Of a stretch of DNA of 64,000 nt, positions 24,683 through 35,246 are shown piece by piece (within the stretch, counting starts at the first letter, position 1; every line of letters begins with the position of its first letter). The notes beneath the pieces are model-generated. The model made no database searches, was not told the DNA's origin, and worked only from the letters and a program-made list of their open reading frames with translations. The DNA lies in NCBI RefSeq assembly GCF_006874465.1, contig NZ_VIRL01000004.1:62001-126000 (forward strand). The letters run 5' to 3'. The DNA comes from Microbispora bryophytorum. GTDB taxonomy: Bacteria; Actinomycetota; Actinomycetes; Streptosporangiales; Streptosporangiaceae. Both the position numbers and the translations under genes were made by a program.

Positions 24683-27664
24683 ATGAGCACGGCCCTCCCA
24701 CCGAAGCACCACGAGGGGCTTCGTGAGCCGGGGTCGGGTCCGGTGGACCGCGACCCCCGCACCAGGAAACGTCTGCCGCTGTGGGACCGGACCAAGTTCC
24801 TGATCCTGCTCGCCGTCGCGTTCGGTGTCCTGCTCTGGAACACCATCGCCACCTACGAGGGCATCATCTCCTTCTATGACGCCTTCGTGATGACCGTCAG
24901 GGAGGCCTCCTGGGTCCTGTGGCTGGCGGGCGTCGAGCTGGTCCGGCAGATCCACTTCCTGATCAGCGAGCGCTCGGCCGGCTACCACCGCTTCTGGACG
25001 CAGAACGTCTTCGGCGGCTGGAACCGCTGGACCCACCGCAGGTTCAACGACTGGAACCGCTACCGCATCGCGCGGGCCGTCAAGTGGGTCGTCTGGATCG
25101 CGGTCATCGCACTGGTGCTGGGCAAGGTGCAGCAGGTCTCGCCGCTCCAGGCGCTCTACAGCGTGCCCGCCACCGTGTGGGGCTTCCTCCCCATGGTCCT
25201 GCAGCTCATGCTGATCATGGTGGTCGCCGTCGGGCAGTTCGTGGCGATCTTCTGGTTCCTGTCGCGCGGCGGCGTCGACGTCTACTACCCCGACGACATC
25301 AAGACGCGCTTTTCCGACGTCTGGGGCCAGGACCACGTCGTCGAGCGGGTCAAGGAGAACATCGTCTTCCTGGAGAAGCCGGACGAGATCGAGGCCAGGG
25401 GCGGCTACGTGCCCAGCGGCATCCTGCTGTGGGGCCCGCCCGGCACCGGCAAGACGCTGATGGCAGAGGCGGTCGCCGGCTCCACCGGCAAGCCGTACGT
25501 GTTCGTCGACCCGGGCGCGTTCATCAACATGTTCTTCGGCGTCGGCGTACTGAAGGTCAAGTCGCTGTTCCGCAAGCTGCGCAAGCTGGCCCTGCGTTAC
25601 GGCGGCGTCATCGTGTTCTTCGACGAGGCCGACTCGCTCGGCAATCGCGGCGCGCTGGCGCAGGGCGGACCCGGCGGCTGGGGCAGATCGGCGCCGGCGC
25701 CGTTCGGCCCTGCCTCCTCCGAGGGGGCCGGCTGCAACGGCTTCGCCTACCTCGACCCGCACACCCGCACCGTGCTCGGCCGTAACGCCGCGGGCCCGGC
25801 CGCCGAGGCCGCGCCCCCGCGGATGCCGCGCACCGGCGCCTTCGTCAACCGCGTGATGTACGGCGGGGGCATGGGCGGCGGCGGTGGCGGCATGGGCACG
25901 CTGGAGGCGCTGCTCACCGAGATCTCCGGACTGAAGAAGCCGCGCGGCTTCGTCAACCGCTACGTGCGCAGGCTGCTCGGCATGCGGCCCAAGCCGCCGC
26001 CGAAATACCGCATTCTCATCATGATGGCCACGAACCTGCCCGAGGCCCTGGACGAGGCGCTGCTGCGGCCCGGCCGCATCGACCGCATCTACAAGGTCGG
26101 CTATCCCTCCAAGGCGGGCCGGATCCGCACGTACAAGGGCTACTTCGACAAGGTCAGCCACCAGCTCGGCGACGAGCAGATCGACAAGCTGGCCACGATC
26201 ACGCCGTACGCCACCGGTGCGACGATCAAGGACCTGGTCAACGAGTCGCTGATCACCGCGATCCGGGACGGGCGGGAGACGATCACCTGGTCGGACGTGA
26301 TGCGGGCCAAGCGGCTCAAGCAGCTCGGGCCGCCCGAGGACGTCGAGTACATCGAGCGTGAGCGGCACGCGGTCGCGGTGCACGAGGCGTGCCACGCGGT
26401 TGCCGCCTACCGCACCCGCCACCACCTGGAGATCGACCTGGCGACGATCGAGAAGGGCGCCGACTACCTCGGCATGGTGGCCAGCATCAAACCGGAGGAC
26501 CAGTTCACCCGGTGGAAGTCGGAGTACGAGGCCGACATCATGGTGTCCCTCGCCTCGCTGGCGGGGGAGCGGATGTTCTTCGGCGAGGACAACTCCTCGG
26601 GCGTCTCCGGCGACCTGCAGAGCGCGACGGCGATCACCGGGCTGATGGAGGCCCACTGGGGCATGGGCATCGGGGTGGCCTCGCTGCCGGCGTTGCAGGA
26701 GCTCGGCCTGCGTGAGGGCAAGGCGGCCCAGCCGCAGCCGGGGGGCGGCGGCACCGGCTTCACCGGCACTCCCACGAGCCGGCGCGACGAGATGGTGCCC
26801 GACATGCTCCCCGAGCGGATCGAGTTCAACCTCAGCCGGCTGTTGGAGAAGACGGCCGAGCTGCTGCGCGAGCACCGCCGCGAGGTGCTGTCGGTCGCGC
26901 ACGCGCTGGAACAGCACAAGACCCTCAACGGCGACGACGTGGTCGCGGTCATCGAGGGCAGGATGGGCCCGCTGATCGACGGCAGCGCCTACACCTCCGA
27001 CGAGTTCTACGAGGAGATCGAGGCGTACCACACGGCCGCGGTGGCGGCCCACAAGGCGCACAGCGAGGTGCCGGTCGAGCTTCCGCTGCCCCGGACGCGG
27101 GTGATCGAGGCGTCGGTCGTGGCGGCGTCTCCGGGCGGCGCCGCGCCGGTGCTGGTCGCTCCGCCGCCGAACGGCCTGACCGGCGGCAACGGGCGCGCCC
27201 CGGCGGTGCAGACCGGCGTGGCGGAGCCGGACTTCGTGCCCTGGAACCGCACCTCTGCCCCGGTCTCCCCCGCCCCGCTGCTCGGGGAGCCGACCGGCGC
27301 GCCGCGCCGCACGTCGTACGGCGCCCTGTGGGCGGTCGTCGGGGTCGTCGTGGCGGTGGTGCTGCTCACACTGCTGGGGGTGCTGCTGTTCGCCTCGCCG
27401 CGGGGCGCGTCCGCCGCCGGAGCCGCCACCGTCGCAGGCGTGCCCACCGGCACGGCCGTGCTGCTGGCCGTCGCGCTGGTCGCGGTGATCGGCGGCATCG
27501 CGGTCGCGGTCCTGCTGGTCCGCTCCCACCAGGCGGGGCGGCGGCGGGCCGAGGAGGCCAGAGACCGGGCGGCCGAACGAGCGCAGTTGCTCGCGGCGGC
27601 CATGGACCCTGAGGTCGCCATGCGGCTGCTCGGCTACGAGGGCAGGCGCGGCCCGGAGGCCTGA
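24683..27664 (+). CDS. FtsH-like membrane AAA+ metalloprotease, enlarged
   Basis: 993 residues versus ~640-760 for usual FtsH. About four N-terminal hydrophobic helices (residues ~37-57 to ~190). AAA domain: Walker A GPPGTGKT (~250), Walker B VIVFFDEAD (~312), second region of homology ALLRPGRIDR. M41 peptidase: HEACH at 567-571 (FtsH usually HEAGH) with third zinc ligand D644 in GDLQSAT. Odd points: a Gly/Ala/Pro-rich insert of about 90 residues after Walker B with NRVMYGGGMGGGG; a long C-terminal region ending in two more membrane helices (~880-902 and ~922-944) and a charged tail. All catalytic residues look intact. It should degrade membrane or damaged proteins. GAAGGAG lies 9 bases before ATG. 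Confidence 0.9.
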   Translation: MSTALPPKHHEGLREPGSGPVDRDPRTRKRLPLWDRTKFLILLAVAFGVLLWNTIATYEGIISFYDAFVMTVREASWVLWLAGVELVRQIHFLISERSAGYHRFWTQNVFGGWNRWTHRRFNDWNRYRIARAVKWVVWIAVIALVLGKVQQVSPLQALYSVPATVWGFLPMVLQLMLIMVVAVGQFVAIFWFLSRGGVDVYYPDDIKTRFSDVWGQDHVVERVKENIVFLEKPDEIEARGGYVPSGILLWGPPGTGKTLMAEAVAGSTGKPYVFVDPGAFINMFFGVGVLKVKSLFRKLRKLALRYGGVIVFFDEADSLGNRGALAQGGPGGWGRSAPAPFGPASSEGAGCNGFAYLDPHTRTVLGRNAAGPAAEAAPPRMPRTGAFVNRVMYGGGMGGGGGGMGTLEALLTEISGLKKPRGFVNRYVRRLLGMRPKPPPKYRILIMMATNLPEALDEALLRPGRIDRIYKVGYPSKAGRIRTYKGYFDKVSHQLGDEQIDKLATITPYATGATIKDLVNESLITAIRDGRETITWSDVMRAKRLKQLGPPEDVEYIERERHAVAVHEACHAVAAYRTRHHLEIDLATIEKGADYLGMVASIKPEDQFTRWKSEYEADIMVSLASLAGERMFFGEDNSSGVSGDLQSATAITGLMEAHWGMGIGVASLPALQELGLREGKAAQPQPGGGGTGFTGTPTSRRDEMVPDMLPERIEFNLSRLLEKTAELLREHRREVLSVAHALEQHKTLNGDDVVAVIEGRMGPLIDGSAYTSDEFYEEIEAYHTAAVAAHKAHSEVPVELPLPRTRVIEASVVAASPGGAAPVLVAPPPNGLTGGNGRAPAVQTGVAEPDFVPWNRTSAPVSPAPLLGEPTGAPRRTSYGALWAVVGVVVAVVLLTLLGVLLFASPRGASAAGAATVAGVPTGTAVLLAVALVAVIGGIAVAVLLVRSHQAGRRRAEEARDRAAERAQLLAAAMDPEVAMRLLGYEGRRGPEA

Positions 27665-27677
27665 GGCATGCTGTGAT

Positions 27678-27712
27678 CCGATCCCCGGTGGGCCGCGCCC
27701 GCCGGGGATCGG
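27678..27712 (+). terminator. Terminator of the lipoprotein-FtsH operon
   Basis: Stem 27678-27692 with 27698-27712, 15 bp with one G-T pair, 5-base loop, 13 bases after the stop. Confidence 0.8.
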
Positions 27713-28023
27713 CGTTGTGCTGTGGTGGGGCCGGCCGGTGTGTGCCCGGCGTTGACGCGTCCTTCCGGCCGGGGCTGGGACCTGGGCGAACGGACTGTCC
27801 GCGGTACTTCTGACACGACCACCACTTTGTCCTACCGCCTACGAAAGTGGATGAAACCTTGGCGTAACTTCTTCCCCATCGTGATCAAAGACGGTAACTT
27901 GGCGCCCACTTGAGGCCGTCGCCACCTTCCGGCGTACGGCCCCGCCTTCGTCACCGGACCCGTGACCCCACCCGTACGGGCAGGCCACGGCGTCCAGGGC
28001 GCACTAGATGGAGGACTGTCACC
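27713..28023. other. 311-base upstream region of the ThuA-like gene
   Basis: No gene. The right half is AT-richer than its surroundings and contains two related words, TTGGCGTAACTTC (about 27860) and GGTAACTTGGCG (about 27893), a possible regulator site. GGAGG at 28010-28014 is the ribosome site of the next gene. Confidence 0.4.
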
Positions 28024-28815
28024 ATGTCACGTAAGGGACTTCTCGCTCTGGCGGCGCTGACCGCGATCGTCGCACCGGTGTTCGCCGGCGCCGCCGCGCA
28101 GGCGGCCGTCACGGACGACTCCGCGTTCCGCGTGCTCGTCTTCGGCAAGACCACCGCCTTCCGGCACGACTCGATCCCCGCAGGTGAGGCGGCGATCCAG
28201 AAGCTCGGCCAGGAGAACGGCTTCGCAGTCGACGTGACGGAGGACGCGGCCCAGTTCACCGACGAGAACCTGGCCAAGTATCAGACCGTCGTCTTCATGT
28301 CCACGACGGGCGACCCGCTCGGTCAGCCCGAGCAGAAGGCGGCGTTCGAGCGCTACATCGAGAACGGCGGAGGCTTCGCCGGCGTTCACGCCGCCGGAGA
28401 CTCGGGCTACAACTGGGCCTGGTACGGGGGCCTCGTCGGCGCCTACTTCCGCAACCACCCGGCACAGCAGAACGCCACGGTGAAGATGATCGGCCAGGGC
28501 GCGGCGTCCAACCGCGGGCTGCCGAACCGCTGGAACCGTTTCGACGAGTGGTACAACTACCGCACCAACCCGCGCGACGCCGGGGTGCGCGTGCTCGCCA
28601 CCCTCGACGAGACGTCCTACAACCCCGGCTCCGGCGCCATGGGCGACCACCCGATCGCCTGGTGCCACAACTACGACGGCGGGCGCGCCTGGTACACGGG
28701 CATGGGCCACACCAAGGAGGCCTACAGCGACCCGCTGTTCCTGAAGCACCTGCTCGGTGGCATCAAGATGACCGCCGGTGCGACGAACTTCCCCTGCGAC
28801 CCCGACGGCGAGTGA
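28024..28815 (+). CDS. Secreted ThuA-like domain protein
   Basis: 263 residues. A signal peptide (cleavage near AAAQAA, residue ~28) precedes a ThuA/trehalose-utilisation-like glutamine-amidotransferase fold: FRVLVFGKTTAFRHDSI, TVVFMSTTGDPL, GGGFAGVHAAGDS, the DHPIAWCHNYDGGRAWYTGMGH signature. In larger actinobacterial proteins this domain precedes PKD, sugar-dehydrogenase or CBM modules; here it stands alone and ends in NFPCDPDGE. Probably exported carbohydrate-active or binding protein. GGAGG supports ATG 28024. Confidence 0.88.
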   Translation: MSRKGLLALAALTAIVAPVFAGAAAQAAVTDDSAFRVLVFGKTTAFRHDSIPAGEAAIQKLGQENGFAVDVTEDAAQFTDENLAKYQTVVFMSTTGDPLGQPEQKAAFERYIENGGGFAGVHAAGDSGYNWAWYGGLVGAYFRNHPAQQNATVKMIGQGAASNRGLPNRWNRFDEWYNYRTNPRDAGVRVLATLDETSYNPGSGAMGDHPIAWCHNYDGGRAWYTGMGHTKEAYSDPLFLKHLLGGIKMTAGATNFPCDPDGE

Positions 28816-28893
28816 CCGCTCGCGAGGAACGCCCCATCGCGTGACGGGCGCCGGGATGCCGATCATCTGAGGCGGCCGAGCGAGGCGGATGAC

Positions 28894-28931
28894 GGGCGCG
28901 CCGTCCGGTGCCTGCACCGGACGGCGCGCCC
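28894..28931. terminator. Bidirectional terminator between ThuA-like and aldehyde dehydrogenase genes
   Basis: Perfect 17-bp stem (28894-28910 with 28915-28931), loop CCTG. It lies between two convergent stops at 28815 and 28977. Confidence 0.85.
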
Positions 28932-28976
28932 ACGCGTTCAGGACCGCGGGCCGCCGGGCGGCGAGCGGTCCTCGGG

Positions 28977-30482
28977 TCAGAGCCGGAAGCCCAGGTCGGG
29001 CGTGATCTCCGTCACGTCCATCTGGGCCTTCTGCAGGCGGCCCGAGTAGTCCCAGTTCATCGCCTGCCAGCGGGTGAACTGGTCGAGCACCCACATGCCG
29101 CTCTGCCTGCTGCCGTTGCCCGACTTGCCGTTCCCGCCGAACGGCAGGTGGGCCTCCGCGCCGGAGGTGGAGTTGTTGACGCTGACCATGCCGGCCGACA
29201 CGCCCTCGCGAAACCGGAACACCGCCTTCGGGTCGGTGGTGTAGATGGACGACGACAGGCCGTACCCCGGCCGGTTGGCCAGGTCGATGGCCTCGTCGAG
29301 GGTGGAGAACGTCGTCACGCCCACGATCGGGCCGAACGTCTCCTCCAGGAACAGCCGGTCGCCGGGGCGGACGCCGTCCACCACCACAGGGTGGTAGTAG
29401 AGGCCCTCGCCGTCCATCCGGCCGACCGGGCCCGGCAGCACGGTGTGATGCGGCTGGATCCAGCCCAGATACTCCTCGTATCGCTCGGCGAACTTGTGGT
29501 CGAGCAGCGGGCCGTACAGCACGTCGCCGTTCGGGTCGCCGACCTTCGCGTCGCGCACCGCCTCGGTGAACCGGCGCAGGAACTCGTCGTGGACGTCCTC
29601 GTGGACGATGACCGTGCCGAGGGAGGTGCACCGCTGACCGGCGGTGCCGAAGCCGGAGAACATGGCGCCCTCGGCGGCGAGGTCGAGATCGGCGTCCGGC
29701 ATGACGACCATCGGGTTCTTGCCGCCGAGTTCCAGACAGGGCGACTGCAGGTGCCGCCCGCACAGCTCGCCGACGGCCCGGCCGACCGCGCTCGATCCGG
29801 TGAAGCCGACCTTCTGCACGGTGCCCTCGCCGAGCGCGTGGTCGAGACCCGCGTACGTCTGATCGCCGTCGGCGAAGACCAGGTTGAGCACGCCGTCGGG
29901 CAGTCCGGCCGCCGCGAACAGCCGGTAGAGCGCGTGCGCGGAGGCCGCGGCGTATTCGGCGGGCTTCCACACCACCGCGTTGCCGCACAGCAGCGCCGGA
30001 ACCAGATACCACGAGGGGACGGCCACCGGGAAGTTGCCCGCCGTCACGACCGCCGCCACGCCGACCGGGACACGGAAGGTGAACAGGCTCTTGTCCGGCA
30101 TCTCCGACGGCACCGTCTGCCCGTAAAGGCGGCGGCCCTCGCCGAGGAAGAAGTCGCAGGTGTCCACGATCTCGCGGACCTCGCCCAGCGCCTCGGCGTA
30201 CGGCTTGCCGATCTCCTCGGTCACCAGCCGGGCCAGCGCCTCGGTGTTGGCCTCGACCAGGCGGCCGATCGAGGCGATCACCCGTCCGCGCACCGGCGCG
30301 GGGACGCGCGCCCACTCCCGCTGGGCCGCCGCCGCGGCGCGGCAGGCGCCGGCGAAGTCGTCCGCGCCGGCGAGCAGGACCGTCGCCACCGTCTGCGCGG
30401 GTCGCGCCGGGTTCACGGACTCGTACGGCGTGCCCGAAGGCAGCTCCTCACCCGCGACGACGGAAACGATCTGCAGAGCCAC
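28977..30482 (-). CDS. NAD(P)-dependent aldehyde dehydrogenase
   Basis: 501 residues. Aldehyde dehydrogenase superfamily with the general-base glutamate in LELGGKNPMVV and the nucleophile cysteine in TAGQRCTSLGT. AVVTAGNFPVAVPSW and VGFTGSSAVG form the cofactor pocket. The GTAGQRCTS word and the C-terminal MNWDYSGRLQKAQ segment are closest in my memory to the ALDH7 (piperideine-6-carboxylate/aminoadipate semialdehyde) branch; a succinate-semialdehyde or aromatic aldehyde role cannot be excluded. It stands alone between the ThuA terminator and a LAL regulator gene. Confidence 0.9.
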   Translation of the reverse strand: MALQIVSVVAGEELPSGTPYESVNPARPAQTVATVLLAGADDFAGACRAAAAAQREWARVPAPVRGRVIASIGRLVEANTEALARLVTEEIGKPYAEALGEVREIVDTCDFFLGEGRRLYGQTVPSEMPDKSLFTFRVPVGVAAVVTAGNFPVAVPSWYLVPALLCGNAVVWKPAEYAAASAHALYRLFAAAGLPDGVLNLVFADGDQTYAGLDHALGEGTVQKVGFTGSSAVGRAVGELCGRHLQSPCLELGGKNPMVVMPDADLDLAAEGAMFSGFGTAGQRCTSLGTVIVHEDVHDEFLRRFTEAVRDAKVGDPNGDVLYGPLLDHKFAERYEEYLGWIQPHHTVLPGPVGRMDGEGLYYHPVVVDGVRPGDRLFLEETFGPIVGVTTFSTLDEAIDLANRPGYGLSSSIYTTDPKAVFRFREGVSAGMVSVNNSTSGAEAHLPFGGNGKSGNGSRQSGMWVLDQFTRWQAMNWDYSGRLQKAQMDVTEITPDLGFRL

Positions 30483-30520
30483 CGCTGACCTCCGGAATTG
30501 TTGCTGGTTCCAAGCCTCGA

Positions 30521-33500
30521 TTACACAGTATTTCCGTCCGCGGCGCCCGGCGACAGGCCCTCCTGCAGTGCCACCGCGGCGGCCTGGGTGCGGCTGGTCA
30601 CGCCGAGCTTGGCCAGGATGTTCGAGACGTGCACGCTGACCGTCTTCTGCGAGATGAACAGCCGCTCGCCGATCTCCCGGTTGGCCAGGCCGCCCGCGAC
30701 GTGCGCCAGCACCTCCCGCTCGCGCGCGGTGAGCGCGGACAGCCGCGCCGGCTCCCGTGCCGCTTTCGGCTGCTCACCTGCGGCGCCGCCCTGCGTGTCG
30801 CCGGCCCGGGCGTCACCGGGGTGGGTGTCTCCGGCGTGGGCGGCGGGGGAGGCGGGGGAGGCGGCGGGAACGGTCGCCGTCGGGTCGGGGAATCCGGCTC
30901 GCGTTCCGACCGCTCTGAGCGTCTGGAGGAAGGGCCGGGCTCCCAGCGCGGCGGCTGTGTGCACTGCGCGCTCCCACTCGGCGCGGGCCGCCGCGCGGTC
31001 ACCCGTCCGCAGCAGGCTCTCGGCCAGGCGCCACCGCGACCGCGCCTCCTCGTAGCGGAAGCCGAAGCCGAACGCCGCGGTCGCGCGCCGCCAGACCTGC
31101 GGATCCTCCGTGCCGTGCGCGCGGTGCCACTCGGCCTCCGCCCGGGCCAGCCAGGCCATTCCCTCCGGCCCCAGCCGGCCCCGAGGGCCGTTCGGCCCGT
31201 TCTGCGCCGCCCACCGCGCCCGGCGTAGCAGGTCGTCGCAGGGCTCACCGGTCCGGCCGAGGTCGGCCAGCGCCCACAGGCCGGTGGCCGCGATGCGGAT
31301 CACACTGGGATCGAACGGCTCCAGCGCCGCGACGACCGCGTCGACGTGATCGAGCGCGGTGAGCGGGTCGCCGCGCCACAGCGCCTGCTCGGCCGCCATG
31401 CCGCGCGCCATGTAGCCGATCAGCTCGTCCGACCAGAAACGGGACAGCCACCGCAGCCGCTCGTCGGCCACCGGGCGCCCCCGGCCCACCTCGACGAAGA
31501 GGGCGAACGACGACAGTTGCGCCTCGGCCCTGGTGCCGACGCGGACGCCGAACCCTCCCGCCAGCCGCTCGGCGGCGTCCCAGTCGCCGTCGGCGTAGTG
31601 CACCAGGTAGTGCAGGAAGCGCAGGTCGGTGCCGAACGTGCTCCAGGTGAGCCCGGTCTCCCCGGCCAGCCGTACGCCGTCCTCGGTGATGCGGGCGGCC
31701 ACCGCGAGGGCGCCGTTCTCGTACTGGATACGGGCGAGGTTGAAGCGTGCCCGCAGGTCGATGGACAGGTCGCCCGAGGCGCGGCGGGTGGCGCGCGTGA
31801 GCAGGTCGACGGGGTGCTCGACGCTGCTCCCGAACTCCTCCTCGATCAGGGCGAGCGAGACGAGGGCGCTGACCTCCGCGTCGCGGGCGCCGGTCGCCTC
31901 CGCGACCTCCAGCGCCCTGGACGCCGTCGCCGCCGCCTCCTCCTCGTGGTACTGCCGGAAGAGTGCGCGGGCGTAGGTGGCCAGGGCTCTGGCCAGCAGC
32001 GGGCTGTGCGGTGCCGCGTCCACCGCCTCGCGGGCGGACGCGACCGCCTCGGCCTCGTCGCCGCCCGCGTCCGCCAGATAGTAGGACAGCCGCTCGCCGG
32101 TCTCCGCGATCAGGGCCGGGTCGCTCGCCTCGCGGCGGATCCGCCGCACCTGCTCCGCCGCCCGGTGGTAGTCGCCGGCCGCGGCCGCCGCCGCGGCGCT
32201 GGCCAGTGCGATCCTCGCCCGGTTCTCCCCGGCCAGCCGTTCGGCGTCCGGCACCTGCTTCCAGACCTCCAGCGCCCGCTCGAAGTGCCGGTGCGCCTCC
32301 GCCGGCGCGCCGAGCCCGGCGGCCAGCCGTCCGGCCTCCACCGACGCCCGCAGCGCGCCCGGCAGGTCGTGTCCGGCGAGATGGTGATGGGCCAGCTCGG
32401 CGGGGGAGCCGCGGCGTTCGGCGAGTAGCGCGGCGAACGCGGTGTGCAGGCGGGTCCGCTCACCCGGCAGCAGGTCGTCGTAGACGGCCTCCTGGAGGAG
32501 CGCGTGCCGGAACGTGTAACCGTCGCTGCCCGCCGTGAGCAGCCGCTGGGAGACGATCTCGCGCAGCGCGTCCTCCAGCGGCAGGTCGCCGAGCCCGGTG
32601 GCGTCGCGCAGCAGGTCGTGGCCGACCCGGCGGCCGGCCACGGCGGCGACCCGCAGCACCTGACGGGCGGTCTCCGGCAGGGTTTCCACCCGGGCGAGCA
32701 GTAGGTCGGCCAGCGTTCCGGGCAGCCGCGCCCGTTCGGCGCCGGCCGCCAGGAGCTCCTCGGCGAAGAACGGGTTGCCCCCGGCGCGCTCGATCAGGGT
32801 CGTCAGGCCGCGTCCCGCCACCGGTTCCGCGGGGCCCTCGCCGCACCGGTCGAGGACAGCGAGATACTCGGCCATGTCGTCGTCGCCGAGCGGTGGCACC
32901 TCGACGGAGGTGACCAGCGGCAGCCGCCGCAGCTCGGCCAGGACCGGACGCAGCGGGTGGCGGCGGTGGAGGTCGTCCGTGCGGTAGGTGCCGACGAGGC
33001 AGACCCGCTCGCGCTGCAGCATGCGAGTGAGGAAGACGAGCAGGTCCCGGGTCGAGCGGTCGGCCCAGTGCAGGTCCTCGAACACGAACAGGACCGGCTG
33101 TCGCCCGGCCACCTCCGACAGCATGTCGAGCACCGACCCGAACAGGCGCTGCTGGGCGAGCCCCCCGGTGGTCCCCTCCGTGGGGCCCGTCTCGTCGCCG
33201 GGCAGCAGCCGCCGCAGCGCGGGACGGGCCGTGACGGCCGGGCCGACCGGCCCGCCGGCATCGGCGGCGGCGCCGCGCAGGGCGTCCGCGAGCGGCAGAT
33301 AAGGAAGGGCGTCACCGAGCTCGGCGCACTGGCCGGTGAGTGTCACGAAGCCGCGCCGCTGCGCGAGGTCGCACAGCTCGGTGACGAGCCGGGTCTTGCC
33401 GATCCCCGCGTCGCCGCCCACCAGGGCGACCCCCGCGAGCCCGGCCGCGGCGGCGTCCAGCACGCCGACGAGCCGATCGAGCTCCGCGGAACGCCCGATC

Positions 33501-33529
33501 AGCACCCTTTGCGGCGTACGCGCAACCAC
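30521..33529 (-). CDS. LuxR-family large ATP-binding regulator (LAL)
   Basis: 1002 residues. N-terminal STAND-type ATPase: Walker A GGDAGIGKT (38-46), VLFVFEDLHWAD Walker B. The middle is a long helical TPR-like region (many ALA/LAR repeats, ~370-830). A low-complexity Pro/Ala/Gly/Asp linker (~880-915) precedes the C-terminal LuxR helix-turn-helix, LTAREREVLAHVAGGLANREIG (given in part), ~925-985. Such proteins activate transcription of secondary-metabolite or sugar-use genes (MalT-like). It is adjacent to aldehyde dehydrogenase downstream and divergent from the xylanase gene, so either could be its target. GTG start. Confidence 0.92.
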   Translation of the reverse strand: MVARTPQRVLIGRSAELDRLVGVLDAAAAGLAGVALVGGDAGIGKTRLVTELCDLAQRRGFVTLTGQCAELGDALPYLPLADALRGAAADAGGPVGPAVTARPALRRLLPGDETGPTEGTTGGLAQQRLFGSVLDMLSEVAGRQPVLFVFEDLHWADRSTRDLLVFLTRMLQRERVCLVGTYRTDDLHRRHPLRPVLAELRRLPLVTSVEVPPLGDDDMAEYLAVLDRCGEGPAEPVAGRGLTTLIERAGGNPFFAEELLAAGAERARLPGTLADLLLARVETLPETARQVLRVAAVAGRRVGHDLLRDATGLGDLPLEDALREIVSQRLLTAGSDGYTFRHALLQEAVYDDLLPGERTRLHTAFAALLAERRGSPAELAHHHLAGHDLPGALRASVEAGRLAAGLGAPAEAHRHFERALEVWKQVPDAERLAGENRARIALASAAAAAAAGDYHRAAEQVRRIRREASDPALIAETGERLSYYLADAGGDEAEAVASAREAVDAAPHSPLLARALATYARALFRQYHEEEAAATASRALEVAEATGARDAEVSALVSLALIEEEFGSSVEHPVDLLTRATRRASGDLSIDLRARFNLARIQYENGALAVAARITEDGVRLAGETGLTWSTFGTDLRFLHYLVHYADGDWDAAERLAGGFGVRVGTRAEAQLSSFALFVEVGRGRPVADERLRWLSRFWSDELIGYMARGMAAEQALWRGDPLTALDHVDAVVAALEPFDPSVIRIAATGLWALADLGRTGEPCDDLLRRARWAAQNGPNGPRGRLGPEGMAWLARAEAEWHRAHGTEDPQVWRRATAAFGFGFRYEEARSRWRLAESLLRTGDRAAARAEWERAVHTAAALGARPFLQTLRAVGTRAGFPDPTATVPAASPASPAAHAGDTHPGDARAGDTQGGAAGEQPKAAREPARLSALTAREREVLAHVAGGLANREIGERLFISQKTVSVHVSNILAKLGVTSRTQAAAVALQEGLSPGAADGNTV

Positions 33530-33772
33530 GCAGGTGAGTATGACACGCGACCCCGACAGAACCGCTCCCGCGCGTGCGCCCGCCGCCGCGGCGGGCCTCG
33601 AAGCGTAATCCGCAAGCCCGTGAACTTTTCAGCGTCCGCCGAACCGGTCAGGGGCGGTTCGAGCGCATCGCCGTGCCTATCCACCAGGCTGAATGCTTCT
33701 CGTCGTGCAATGCCGGATGAAGGGCACTTTTCGGAATCATTTCGGGTGCCGTTGACGACTCGGCGAGGTCGC

Positions 33773-33804
33773 CCGATACTTTCGCCAATACGCCGATACT
33801 TTCG
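33773..33804 (+). promoter_or_regulatory. Two direct copies of CCGATACTTTCG upstream of the xylanase gene
   Basis: Identical 12-bp words at 33773-33784 and 33793-33804, 20 bases apart (two helical turns) on the same face. They resemble the CGAAACTTTCG-like boxes reported before streptomycete xylanase genes (from memory). They lie 85-115 bases before the start. The 359-base gap 33530-33888 otherwise holds no gene. Confidence 0.5.
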
Positions 33805-33813
33805 GCGTCGTGA

Positions 33814-35028
<1,215 letters not shown>

Positions 35029-35079
35029 CGCCCGGGGACGCGATCCCCGCCTGCTGATCCTTTCCTTCTGGTGAGGGGG

Positions 35080-35113
35080 GCTCCGGTGCGGCGGCTATCC
35101 GCCGCACCGGAGC
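35080..35113 (+). terminator. Xylanase terminator
   Basis: Perfect 15-bp stem (35080-35094 with 35099-35113), loop CTAT, followed by ATTTCCCC; 51 bases after the stop. Confidence 0.85.
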
Positions 35114-35246
35114 ATTTCCCCGACGGGCCTTCCCGTGCCGATCTCGGTGAAGGGCTGTGGGAACCGCCCGCGCGGGAGCGGGGCCTTCCCGTGCCGGGCC
35201 GGGCTCATCCCACGATGGGCGCGGCAGTTGCCGTTGAGAAACACTC

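Noticed and set aside
30521-33529. LAL regulator as marker of an antibiotic gene cluster
   Set aside because: No polyketide, peptide-synthetase or tailoring genes are nearby; the neighbours are an aldehyde dehydrogenase and a xylanase.
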